Source: Brevibacterium sp. S22 (GTDB taxonomy: Bacteria; Actinomycetota; Actinomycetes; Actinomycetales; Brevibacteriaceae). From it: a DNA stretch of 64,000 nt. How positions within the stretch are numbered: the first letter of the stretch is position 1; the number at the start of each line of letters is the position of its first letter. The stretch lies in NCBI RefSeq assembly GCF_004745485.1, contig NZ_RHFG01000018.1:17907-81906 (forward strand). Direction: 5' to 3'. The position numbers were made by a program, and so were the translations under genes. Of the stretch, positions 18,387 through 26,763 are shown piece by piece. Below the pieces are notes generated by a model that did no database searches, had not been told where the DNA came from, and saw nothing but the letters and a program-made list of their open reading frames with translations.

Positions 18387-19403
18387 ATGAGCACCGCGCC
18401 CACCGCCCGCCACCGCCGGTTCCTCGCGCAGCTGGCCCGCGATCACTACCTCGAAGGACGATCGAAGGTCGAGATCGGCAAGGCCAACGGACTGAGTCGA
18501 TTCCAGGTCGCCCGCCTCCTCCAAGAGGCCGTCGACACCGGGGTCGTCACGATCACGATCGAGGCCGATGCGGGTGAGGACACGGATCTGTCAGAGCGCA
18601 CTGCCGCCGCCCTCGGCCTGCACTCGGTCGTCATCGTCGACATCCCGGACCAGGCCGAGGCCTCCCAGCAGATGGGCCGAGCGGCCCTCGCGCTCGTCGG
18701 CCGCAAGGCCCGGGCGGGGATGCGCATCGGCCTGTCCTGGTCACGCACCCTCGACTCCGCGGCCGCCTTCACTCCGGCGCTGCCGAGGTGCACGATCGTG
18801 CAGCTCGCCGGTGCCCTGCGGCTCGAATCCCACCGTCCCAGCTCCGAAATCTTCACCCGACTGGGTCAGGATCCGGCCGTGAGCATGGTCCGTCTGCCGG
18901 CCCCGCTGCTCGTCACCGAGGCCGAAACCGCCGCCGACCTGCGAGCCCTGCCCGAGATCTCGGGCACGCTCGCCGCCGCCGACGACCTCGACCTCGCCGT
19001 GGTCTCCGTGGCTTCGTGGGCCGAGGGGCTGTCCTCGGTGTGGGAGAAGTGCACCCCCGTCCAGCGACGGTCAGGCATCGATGACGGCGCCGTCGCCGAG
19101 GTGTCCGGACGTCTGTTCGATGCCGCCGGTGAAGACGTGACCACGATCGATGACCGCGTCATCGCCGTCACCCTCGACCAGCTGCGCCAGGCCACGACGA
19201 CCGTCGGGGTCGCCCGCGGCGCTGAGCGAGCCCGCGCAGTGCGAGCCGCGTGTGCGGCGGGCATCGTCGACGTCGCCGTCATCGACCGTGACCTCGCCGA
19301 TGCCGTGCTCGCCGAGGCGGCTCGTGACGAGCCTGATCGTGACGACGTTGCTCTCGCCGAGGCGGCTCACATCGAGGCTGCACCCCACGAGGAGGAGTCA
19401 TGA
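18387..19403 (+). CDS. SorC/DeoR-type sugar-binding transcriptional regulator
   Basis: The 338-residue product has an N-terminal helix-turn-helix (residues about 10-55: LARDHYLEGRSKVEIGKANG then SRFQVARLLQEA) followed by the SorC sugar-phosphate sensor domain (GMRIGLSWSRTLDSAAAF near 115). GGGAGG before the ATG at 18387 decides the start over an ATG at 18348. The C-terminus (AEAARDEPDRDDVALAEAAHIEAA) is an Ala/Glu-rich tail encoded over two CCGAGGCGG motifs and looks unconserved. Its stop overlaps the xylulokinase ATG by ATGA. It is the likely regulator of the whole polyol locus. Confidence 0.88.
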   Translation: MSTAPTARHRRFLAQLARDHYLEGRSKVEIGKANGLSRFQVARLLQEAVDTGVVTITIEADAGEDTDLSERTAAALGLHSVVIVDIPDQAEASQQMGRAALALVGRKARAGMRIGLSWSRTLDSAAAFTPALPRCTIVQLAGALRLESHRPSSEIFTRLGQDPAVSMVRLPAPLLVTEAETAADLRALPEISGTLAAADDLDLAVVSVASWAEGLSSVWEKCTPVQRRSGIDDGAVAEVSGRLFDAAGEDVTTIDDRVIAVTLDQLRQATTTVGVARGAERARAVRAACAAGIVDVAVIDRDLADAVLAEAARDEPDRDDVALAEAAHIEAAPHEEES

Positions 19404-20972
19404 CCGCTGCCCGCCGCTTCGTCGCCGGCATCGATTCCTCGACGCAGAGCTGCAAGGTCGTCATCGCCGACCCTGACTCCGGCGACATCCTGCGCACCGG
19501 TGCGGCCCCGCACCGAGGTGGACCCGCAGTATTGGTGGACCGCCCTGCAGGAGGCGATCGAGTCTGCCGGCGGACTCGATGACGTCGCAGCCTTGAGCAT
19601 CAGCGGCCAGCAGCACGGGCTCGTCGCCCTCGATGCCGAGGGCCGCGTGATCCGCGACGCCCTGCTGTGGAATGACCTGCGCAGCGACGCCGCCGCCCGG
19701 GACCTCATCGCCGAAGTCGGCGCTGAGGACTTCATCGCCCGCACCGGTGTCCTGCCCGTGGCCTCCTTCACCGGCGCGAAGCTGCGCTGGCTGCGCGACG
19801 ACGAACCCGCCAACGCCGCCGAGGTTGCCGCCGTCGCCCTCCCCCACGACTGGCTGACCTGGCGGATCCTCGGTTACGGAGCCGCCGATTCCTCGATCCA
19901 CGGCCCCAAGCTCGAGGCCCTCATCACCGACGCCTCGGATGCCAGCGGCACGGCCTACTTCGACCCCTCATCGGGCGAGTACGATCTCGACCTCTTCCGC
20001 ATCGCGTTCGGCCGCGATGCCCGCGCCGCTTTCGGTGCCGACCCCCGCGAGGCGGTCGGCGCTATCACGCTCGACAACACCACGCCGGACCTCGACCAGG
20101 CGGCGACCGACGGTACGGAACCGGAAGCTGCCTCGGCGATCATCCTTCCTCGTGTCCTCGCTCCCAACGAGGCGGCCGGGCGCACGGACGAGGGGGTCCT
20201 CGTCGGACCCGGGGCCGGGGACAATGCGGCGGCGGCGCTGGGACTCGGGGTCACCTCGGGCGATGTCGTCGTCTCGATCGGCACCTCGGGCACCGTCTTC
20301 GGCACCACGGACCTGCCCATCGCCGATCGCAGCGGCACGGTCGCCGGTTTCGCCTCCGCGGACGGCGGTCGCCTGCCGCTGGTCGCGACCCTCAACGCCG
20401 CAAGGGTCCTCGTCTCGGCAAGCACTCTGCTGCGCATCAGCCATGACGAGGTCGCTGCTCTGGCACTGGCTTCGAGGCCGGGGGCGAACGGGATCACGCT
20501 CGTGCCCTATTTCGAGGGCGAGCGCACCCCGAACCTGCCCGATGCCACCGCCCGGCTCGAGGGGATGACCCTGGCCAACGCCTCGGCGGAGAACGTCGCC
20601 AGGGCCTTCGTCGAGGGCATGCTCTGCGGACTCGCGGACGGACTCGACGCGGTCCTCGCACAGGGCCTGACGGCCCGCCGTCTGCTCATCATCGGCGGGG
20701 CGGCCAGGAATCCGGCGGTCCGCGAGGTCGCCCGGGACATCTTCACCGTACCCATCGACGTCCCCGAACAAGCCGAGTATGTGGCCATCGGCGCCGCCCG
20801 GCAGGCGGCATGGACGCTGACCGGGTCGCTGCCCGAATGGGCGGTCGAACTCGTCGCCACCCTGCACCCGAGACCGTCTGGGGTGCGGCAGCAGTACCGG
20901 TCCTATACGCACGACAACTCACTGCACGATCACCGTCGATCATCGGATGCGGACGCATCCGCGAAAGGTTGA
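19400..20972 (+). pseudogene. xylB: Xylulokinase, reading frame broken near codon 38
   Basis: This FGGY-family kinase would convert D-xylulose to xylulose 5-phosphate. The N-terminus MTAARRFVAGIDSSTQSCKVV (ATP/sugar motif with DSSTQ) is read from the ATG at 19400 but meets a stop at 19582. The rest of the kinase, from TEVDPQYWWTALQEAI to the end at 20972, is in the +1 frame. That part keeps ISGQQHGLVALD, LLWNDLRS, the GTSGTVFG loop and LLIIGGAARNPAVREV. The switch falls at about 19511, where a CACCGAGG sequence could be the scar of a short deletion between CAC repeats. A GTG at 19500 could restart translation but would lose the DSSTQ motif. It is either a true lesion or a sequencing error. 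Confidence 0.82.
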
Positions 20973-20979
20973 GAACACC

Positions 20980-22077
20980 ATGGCCACTGTCACCTTCGAC
21001 AAAGCACTGCGTCGGTACCCCGAGGCGCTGGCACCCTCCGTCGACGAGATCAGTCTCGACATCGACGACGGGGAGTTCCTCGTCCTCGTCGGCCCCTCGG
21101 GCTGCGGGAAGTCGACGACCCTGCGCATGCTCGCCGGGCTCGAACCCGTCGATTCCGGGCACATCCGCATCGGAGACGACGACGTCACCTCACTCTCTCC
21201 ACGCGAACGCGATATCGCGATGGTCTTCCAGAACTATGCGCTCTATCCGCATATGAGCGTGCGCGAGAACATGGCCTTCGCCCTCAAGATCGCGGGCGTG
21301 GCGAAGAAGGAGCGGGACGAACGCGTCGAGGAGGCCGCCCGGCTGCTCGACCTCGAGCCCTTCCTCGACCGCAGGCCCAAGGCGCTCTCCGGCGGACAGC
21401 GGCAGCGCGTGGCGATGGGCCGCGCCATCGTCCGGTCCCCGCAGGTCTTCCTCATGGACGAGCCGCTGTCGAACCTCGACGCGAAGCTGCGGGTGCAGAC
21501 GCGTGCGCAGATCGCGTCACTGACCCGCCGCCTCGGCGTGACCACCGTCTATGTCACCCACGACCAGGTCGAGGCGATGACGATGGGCGACCGTGTCGCC
21601 GTCCTCGCCGACGGGCGTCTGCAGCAGGTGGACACACCGGCGAACCTCTACGACCGGCCGGCGAACCTCTTCGTCGCAGGCTTCATGGGATCTCCGGCGA
21701 TGAACCTCGTCGAGGTCGGTCTCGAGGGGTCGACGCTGCGCCTCGGCGATGTGCAGATCGAACTCACCGCGGACCAGCGCGGGCAGGTCACGGGTGAGAC
21801 GGTCACCGTTGGGGTACGTCCCGAGGACCTGCGCACCGAGGGCGAGCACGGGCTCACAGTCACGGTCGATCTCGTCGAGGAACTCGGTGCCGATGCCTAT
21901 GTGCATGGGCGGGCGGGTCTGCCCGGCGAGGAGAGGACGGTCGTGGCTCGGGTCGCCGGACGGTCGACGATCCGCCGCGGTGACAGTGTGCGGGTCGTGC
22001 CGGATGCCGCGCGTCTGCATCTCTTCGACACCGATTCGGGACGGCGGATCGAGGACGGTGTGCGACAGCCCGCGTGA
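20980..22077 (+). CDS. Sugar ABC transporter ATP-binding protein (MsmK/UgpC type)
   Basis: This is the cytoplasmic ATPase that powers the CUT1 importer, 365 residues. The Walker A motif is GPSGCGKST near residue 37, the Q-loop FQNYALYPHMSVRENMAF, the signature LSGGQRQRVAMGRAIVR near 134 and Walker B VFLMDEPLSNLDAKLR. The C-terminal TOBE-like domain (after 235) is the regulatory part of MalK/MsmK ATPases. It follows the xylulokinase frame by 7 bp. The start MATVTF at 20980 is the family start; an upstream in-frame ATG at 20947 overlaps the kinase gene. It probably serves the two permeases on the opposite strand. Confidence 0.93.
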   Translation: MATVTFDKALRRYPEALAPSVDEISLDIDDGEFLVLVGPSGCGKSTTLRMLAGLEPVDSGHIRIGDDDVTSLSPRERDIAMVFQNYALYPHMSVRENMAFALKIAGVAKKERDERVEEAARLLDLEPFLDRRPKALSGGQRQRVAMGRAIVRSPQVFLMDEPLSNLDAKLRVQTRAQIASLTRRLGVTTVYVTHDQVEAMTMGDRVAVLADGRLQQVDTPANLYDRPANLFVAGFMGSPAMNLVEVGLEGSTLRLGDVQIELTADQRGQVTGETVTVGVRPEDLRTEGEHGLTVTVDLVEELGADAYVHGRAGLPGEERTVVARVAGRSTIRRGDSVRVVPDAARLHLFDTDSGRRIEDGVRQPA

Positions 22078-22208
22078 GGACTGCGCGGGATCGATGGCTG
22101 CCGGGCCCCGCTGCCGCATCGATGTCGTCCGAGGCCTGCGGGTGAGGACACGGGCCGAAACACAGTGCCGAATCAGGCGAAACGGGTACGCGCCATTATG
22201 ATCGACCC

Positions 22209-23336
22209 ATGGTCGATTTTGCACGCTCTCCCCGCTCCACCCTCGGTGTCGAGTGGGAACTGGCTCTGCTGGATTCTCGCAGCCTGGACCTGACCCCGGC
22301 TGCCGAGACCCTGTTGGCGGATGTGGCCGAGCACGCGCCCGAGTTCGAGAAGCACATCGTCGGTGAGATGCTGACGAACACCATCGAACTCGTCACCGGC
22401 GTGCATACCCAGGTGTCGACCGTCGCCGAGGATCTGGCCGCCTCGATCGGGGCGCTGCGGAAGCTGACCGAGGCGCGCGGGGTCGAGCTGATGTCGGCAG
22501 GCACTCACCCGTTCGCGCAGTGGCAGTCGCAGGAGGTCCGGGCCAAGGACCGGTACCTCGAGCTCGTCGATCGCACCCAATGGTGGGGCCGGAACATGCT
22601 CATCTTCGGAGTCCACGTCCACGTCGGCATCGATTCGCGAGACAAGGTGCTGCCGATCGTCAACGCTCTGCTCGCCTACGTCCCGCATCTGCAGGCACTG
22701 TCCGCCTCCTCCCCGTTCTGGGGCGGCACGGACACCGGGTACGCTTCGAACCGAGCGATGATGTTCCAACAGCTGCCGACGGCGGGGCTGCCTTTCCAGT
22801 TCGATGAGTGGGCCGACTACGAGAAGTACGTCGACGACATGCTCACGACCGGAATCATCGACAACATCAATGAGATCCGCTGGGACATCCGCCCCGCCCC
22901 ACACTGGGGCACCGTCGAGGTCCGAGTCTGCGACGGACTGCCGACGCTCGAGGAGATCCTCGCGATCACCGCGTTCATCCAGTGCCTCGTCGATGACATG
23001 TCGGCCCGCCTCGATTCCGGTGAGACCCTGCCGACGATGCCCGACTGGTTCCACAATGAGAACAAGTGGCGGGCCGCACGCTACGGCATGGACGCGATCA
23101 TCATCGAGAATGCTGCAGCCGACGAACGCCTCGTCACCGAGTGCCTGGCCGATGAGGTCGAACGCCTCTCTCCCGTTGCCGAACGCCTCGGCTGTGCCGA
23201 AGAGCTGCACTCAATCACATCGATCATCGAGCGCGGGGTGCCCTATCGCCGCCTGCAGAAGGTCTTCGGCGCCACGGGGTCGCTGACCGAGGTGACCCGT
23301 TCGCTCATCGGCGACCTGCGCAACTCCTACAGTTGA
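22209..23336 (+). CDS. Carboxylate-amine ligase / glutamate-cysteine ligase type 2 (YbdK family)
   Basis: The 375-residue product belongs to the GCS2 family. STLGVEWELALLD is the N-terminal catalytic motif, GVHVHVGID near residue 135 holds the metal-binding histidines, and PAPHWGTVEVRVCDGLPTLEE near 235 is the C-terminal signature. It ligates an amine to a carboxylate with ATP; weak glutamate-cysteine ligase activity is reported for the family and the natural product is often unclear. It stands alone between the polyol locus and the convergent NUDIX gene, with a family B hairpin just after its stop. Confidence 0.9.
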   Translation: MVDFARSPRSTLGVEWELALLDSRSLDLTPAAETLLADVAEHAPEFEKHIVGEMLTNTIELVTGVHTQVSTVAEDLAASIGALRKLTEARGVELMSAGTHPFAQWQSQEVRAKDRYLELVDRTQWWGRNMLIFGVHVHVGIDSRDKVLPIVNALLAYVPHLQALSASSPFWGGTDTGYASNRAMMFQQLPTAGLPFQFDEWADYEKYVDDMLTTGIIDNINEIRWDIRPAPHWGTVEVRVCDGLPTLEEILAITAFIQCLVDDMSARLDSGETLPTMPDWFHNENKWRAARYGMDAIIIENAAADERLVTECLADEVERLSPVAERLGCAEELHSITSIIERGVPYRRLQKVFGATGSLTEVTRSLIGDLRNSYS

Positions 23337-23369
23337 AGGGCTGCGCGGCGCCAGACTGCCTCCTCCCTC

Positions 23370-23431
23370 GATTTCCTGGTCGATCCCCGGCGTTCTGAGG
23401 GCTTGGGTCGCGGTGGATCGACCAGACAATC
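23370..23431. repeat. 62-bp inverted repeat, family B copy 2, in a convergent gap
   Basis: GATT..CTGGTCGATCC..GCG pairs with CGC..GGATCGACCAG..AATC. The outer arms match those of the hairpin at 11321-11384, and the left half also shares GTTCTGAG with that copy's right half. It lies between the YbdK-type gene and the convergent NUDIX gene. Confidence 0.75.
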
Positions 23432-23520
23432 CACCGAGGAGACACTTCGGAGCGCCCAAGGTCTCCGTTGTTGACCACTATTCGGCGGGGCCCTGCCCAA
23501 CCTTCATCACACTCACGCGC

Positions 23521-24075
23521 TCACAGGTGGGGGCGCAGCAGCTCCAGCAGCGTCGGCAGTGCGGCGGCGACTCCCGGGTGCAGCTCGTAATCGTCGAGCT
23601 CGTCAAGGGGTACCCACGTCAGTTGGATGCTCTCGGGGTCGTTGATGACTGCGTCGAAGCGCCGCAGGGTCTTCGCGATCACCGTCGTATACGACCAGGT
23701 GTCGAGGTCGAGGACGTGCGTCTCGACGATCTCGATGCCGGTGCCGTCCTGGTCCGGCACTCCGGCTTCCTCCCAGGACTCGCGGATCGCGGCCTCCACC
23801 GCGGACTCCCCTATGTCCCGGGCACCGCCGGGGAATCCCCAGGTCCCGCCCTCGACCGACCACAGCGCCCGATGCTGCATGAGCACCCCGCGCTCGGGAT
23901 CGACGAGCATGAGCCCGGCGGCCCCGTTGAGCCCCCAATGCTTCTTCCCGTCCGATCCGTAGGTCCACCCGTCCCCGGATCGCCGAGGCGGCCGACCGTC
24001 GGGCAGGCGCGTGGACTTCGCCGCCTGGGCGTTTCTTTCGGCGGCGCTGTTCGGGTCGTTCTCAGACGAGGACAT
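23521..24075 (-). CDS. NUDIX hydrolase
   Basis: This is a nucleoside-diphosphate-linked hydrolase of 184 residues. The NUDIX box is complete: [21 protein letters not shown] followed by AGV, with the metal-binding REsxEE glutamates. The N-terminal 45 residues are polar ([24 protein letters not shown]), then [24 protein letters not shown] starts the fold. The start at 24075 lies inside the last codons of tsaD in a different frame; an ATG three codons earlier (24084) is possible. The substrate cannot be told. It is the last gene of the AKR-SRPBCC-tsaD-NUDIX run. Confidence 0.88.
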   Translation of the reverse strand: MSSSENDPNSAAERNAQAAKSTRLPDGRPPRRSGDGWTYGSDGKKHWGLNGAAGLMLVDPERGVLMQHRALWSVEGGTWGFPGGARDIGESAVEAAIRESWEEAGVPDQDGTGIEIVETHVLDLDTWSYTTVIAKTLRRFDAVINDPESIQLTWVPLDELDDYELHPGVAAALPTLLELLRPHL

Positions 24076-25141
24076 GATCGACATCCAATGAGGAGACTGC
24101 GGCGAAGGACAGATCGCTCGGCCCGATTCCGCGAGCGACGAGCTCAGCACCGAGGGCCGCGACCATGGCTCCATTGTCGGTGCACAGTGTCAAGGGCGGC
24201 ACCCGCAGGGTCACCCCAGCCTCGGCGCAGCGTTCAGCGAGCACCTCACGCAGGTGAGTGTTCGCGGCCACTCCCCCGCCGAGGACGACGTGATCGATGC
24301 CGGTGTCGGCCGCGGCCAGCAGGGTCTTGGTCACGAGCACGTCGACGACCGCGTCTTCGAAACCGGCCGCGATATCGGCCACGCGCAGATCGGTACCGAG
24401 CGTCTCTGCCTTCGTCACCTCGCGCAGGGCCGCGGTCTTCAGCCCGGAGAACGAGAAGTTATACCGACGCTCCGGATCACGAAGGTCCTGCTTCTTCGCC
24501 AGTCCGCGCGGGAACGTCACGGCTTTCCGATCGCCGGGGATTCCGGTGCCGTCGAGAAGGCCGAGGGCCGCCTTCGAGATGTTCGGGCCGCCCGGGTAGT
24601 TGAGCCCCAGCAGACGCGCGGTCTTGTCGAAGGCCTCACCTGCGGCATCGTCGATCGTGGAGCCGAGGAGTTCGATATCGGTGACGACATCTCCGATGCG
24701 CAGGATCTCCGTGTGTCCTCCGGAGACGAGGAGCGCGATCGTCGGCGTGGTCAGCCCGTCGATATCCTCGGCGACGAGGTCGACGGCGACGTGTGCGGCG
24801 AGGTGGTTGACTCCGTAGAGCGGTCTGTTCAGTGCCGCTGCGAGCCCCTTGGCCGCGCCCACACCGACCATGAGCGCACCGGACAATCCCGGCCCGGCCG
24901 TCACGGCTACGGCGTCGATTTCGGACAGCTCCACCTCGGCGATCTCACACGCCGAGGCGATGGCCGGGCCGATGGCCTGCACATGCGCCCGGGAAGCGAC
25001 CTCGGGCACGACTCCACCGAAGCGGACGTGCTCGTCCATCGATGAGGACACCGTGTTCGTCAGCAGCGTGCGTCCGCGGACGATGCCGACCCCGGTCTCA
25101 TCACAGGAGGATTCGATGCCGAGGACGAGGGGGTCGCTCAC
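24062..25141 (-). CDS. tsaD: tRNA N6-adenosine threonylcarbamoyltransferase
   Basis: This is the catalytic subunit for t6A37 modification of ANN-decoding tRNAs, working with TsaB and TsaE (encoded at 37.7-39.1 kb). The 359-residue product starts [39 protein letters not shown] and the metal-binding [10 protein letters not shown] near residue 115 are signatures, and [14 protein letters not shown] near 270 is the C-terminal ATPase-fold motif. The ATGA overlap with the SRPBCC gene stop fixes the start. tsaD is separated here from tsaE-tsaB-rimI by the heme locus, whereas these are usually adjacent in actinobacteria. Confidence 0.96.
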   Translation of the reverse strand: MSDPLVLGIESSCDETGVGIVRGRTLLTNTVSSSMDEHVRFGGVVPEVASRAHVQAIGPAIASACEIAEVELSEIDAVAVTAGPGLSGALMVGVGAAKGLAAALNRPLYGVNHLAAHVAVDLVAEDIDGLTTPTIALLVSGGHTEILRIGDVVTDIELLGSTIDDAAGEAFDKTARLLGLNYPGGPNISKAALGLLDGTGIPGDRKAVTFPRGLAKKQDLRDPERRYNFSFSGLKTAALREVTKAETLGTDLRVADIAAGFEDAVVDVLVTKTLLAAADTGIDHVVLGGGVAANTHLREVLAERCAEAGVTLRVPPLTLCTDNGAMVAALGAELVARGIGPSDLSFAAVSSLDVDHVLV

Positions 25142-25725
25142 GATTCGCCCTCAGCACCAGCCGAATCAGCACTGGCCGAGTCCGTGCCGTCCCCGGAGTC
25201 CGCAACCTCGAGCGCGAGATCGGAATAGGCAGCGACGAGTTCGGGTTCGGTCGCCTCTGCGGCGTCGAGGCCGAGGACCCGCACGAACAGACGCAGGTGG
25301 GTGTCCCACATAGGTCCGAATTCGGCTGCCTGGGTTCGAGCAGATTCGACGTCGGCGGCGGTGTGAGTGAACACGAGCAAGGTCTCGTCACCCGAATCAC
25401 CTTCGACCGGCAGCAGCCGGATACCCAGCACACCGAAGGCCTCGAGTTCGAGCAGCACATGGTCGTATTCCTCGCAGCTGAGCACCGCTCCGTCCAAATC
25501 GGCGTCCTCGAGTTCGAAGGTGATCGGACGGGACGCAGGCACGTCGGGATCGTCCCCCGCATCTGACGATTCTTCGCCGAGGCGGAACGGCGCGAACCAT
25601 GTGCCTGCGGTCTCGCTGTCGGTCAGGGTGTCCCAGACGGTCCCGACATCGCGGGCCACCGGCAGCTCGATGACGAGGTCGGTTCCGTTCTCCCAGGTGA
25701 CCAGGCGCGGACTGGTCGCGGTCAT
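25138..25725 (-). CDS. SRPBCC-fold (START/AHSA1-like) protein
   Basis: The 195-residue product begins with a polyketide-cyclase/AHSA1-like pattern: [31 protein letters not shown], in which the WDxLTD and AxWFAP motifs are typical of activator-of-Hsp90-like SRPBCC proteins. The C-terminal 35 residues are acidic and low-complexity ([21 protein letters not shown]). It probably binds a hydrophobic ligand, but no role is known. It overlaps both neighbours by ATGA (aldo/keto reductase upstream, tsaD downstream). Confidence 0.8.
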   Translation of the reverse strand: MTATSPRLVTWENGTDLVIELPVARDVGTVWDTLTDSETAGTWFAPFRLGEESSDAGDDPDVPASRPITFELEDADLDGAVLSCEEYDHVLLELEAFGVLGIRLLPVEGDSGDETLLVFTHTAADVESARTQAAEFGPMWDTHLRLFVRVLGLDAAEATEPELVAAYSDLALEVADSGDGTDSASADSAGAEGES

Positions 25726-26669
25726 GCTTCCACCCAGGCTCCGTCGAGGGCGGCCTTCTCCTCATCACTCAGCTGCATCTGCGTGCCGGCCAGCAGCTCG
25801 GTGAGCTGTTCGGGCACCCGCGCCGAGGCGATGGTCGAAGGAATGAAATCGTGGCTGAGCTGCCAGGCGATGGCAGTGGCCGTCATCGTCGCGTTGTGGG
25901 TCGAGGCGACATCGTGGAGGACCTCGAGGGCGCCGAGTGCATTCTGGTCCTCAACGAATCCTGCGACTCGTTCGCCGCGGACGCTGCCTGTGGCGTCTCC
26001 ACCGGTGTGCTTGCCGGTGAGGAACCCGGAAGCCAACGAGTGGAAGGGCAGTTCGGCGATCCCTTCGGAGCGCAGGTATGCCTGCTTCTGTTCGTCGACG
26101 GCAGCGCGGGAGACGAGGTTGAACCGGTCCTGGACGACGCGGTAGCAGGCCAGGGAGAACTTCGTGGAGATCTTCCTCGCCGACCGCAGCCGGTCGAGAC
26201 TGAAATTCGAGGCGCCGAGGTAGCTGACCTTGCCGGAGCGGACGAGAGCGTCGAAGGTCTCGGCGACGGCGACCTGGTCGACCTCGTCGTCATCGACATG
26301 GGCGTAGTAGACATCGATGTGATCGGTGCCCAGGCGACGCAGCGAATCGTCGACGCAGTCGCGGATGTTCGCCGGATCGAGGCCCTTGTGCTTCGGGTGC
26401 ATGCCGACCTTCGTCGCGATGACCATCTCATCGCGGTTGCCGCGCGACTTCATCCATTCGCCGATGATCGTCTCCGACTCTCCGCCGGAGTTGCCGTCGA
26501 CCCAGGCCGAGTACGCATCGGCGGTGTCGATGAAGTTTCCGCCGGCTGCAGCGTAGGCATCGAGGACAGCGAAGCTCTGATCTCGGTCCGCTCCCCAGCC
26601 GAAGGGATTGCCGCCCAGCTGAAGTGGATGGACGGAGAGATCGGTATCTGCCAATTGCACACGTGTCAT
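25722..26669 (-). CDS. Aldo/keto reductase
   Basis: This is an NADPH-dependent oxidoreductase of 315 residues with an AKR barrel. FIDTADAYSAW holds the catalytic Asp and Tyr, VIATKVGMHP the lysine and VYYAHVDD the histidine, so the tetrad is complete. GASNFSLDRLR and ALDGAWVEA fit the family's late strands. It heads the run AKR-SRPBCC-tsaD-NUDIX, all with short overlaps. The substrate is not known. Confidence 0.92.
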   Translation of the reverse strand: MTRVQLADTDLSVHPLQLGGNPFGWGADRDQSFAVLDAYAAAGGNFIDTADAYSAWVDGNSGGESETIIGEWMKSRGNRDEMVIATKVGMHPKHKGLDPANIRDCVDDSLRRLGTDHIDVYYAHVDDDEVDQVAVAETFDALVRSGKVSYLGASNFSLDRLRSARKISTKFSLACYRVVQDRFNLVSRAAVDEQKQAYLRSEGIAELPFHSLASGFLTGKHTGGDATGSVRGERVAGFVEDQNALGALEVLHDVASTHNATMTATAIAWQLSHDFIPSTIASARVPEQLTELLAGTQMQLSDEEKAALDGAWVEA

Positions 26670-26703
26670 ATGCTCCAGCCTACCCTCCGAGGCATACGGG
26701 ACT

Positions 26704-26742
26704 GGGCCCGGTTCACGGTGAGATCCACCGCGAACCGAGCCC
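26704..26742 (-). terminator. Hairpin terminator after the HtaA-like gene
   Basis: GGGCCCGGTTCACGGTG pairs with CACCGCGAACCGAGCCC with two mismatches around a short loop, 22 bp beyond the stop of the minus-strand HtaA-like gene and before the aldo/keto reductase start. There is no T-run, so efficiency is uncertain. Confidence 0.55.
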
Positions 26743-26763
26743 TGCTCGACCGGTTACGCACCC

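Noticed and set aside
19400..19600. Programmed ribosomal frameshift in xylulokinase
   Set aside because: There is no slippery heptamer, no stop-codon pause or downstream structure of the known kinds, and kinases of this family are not known to use recoding.
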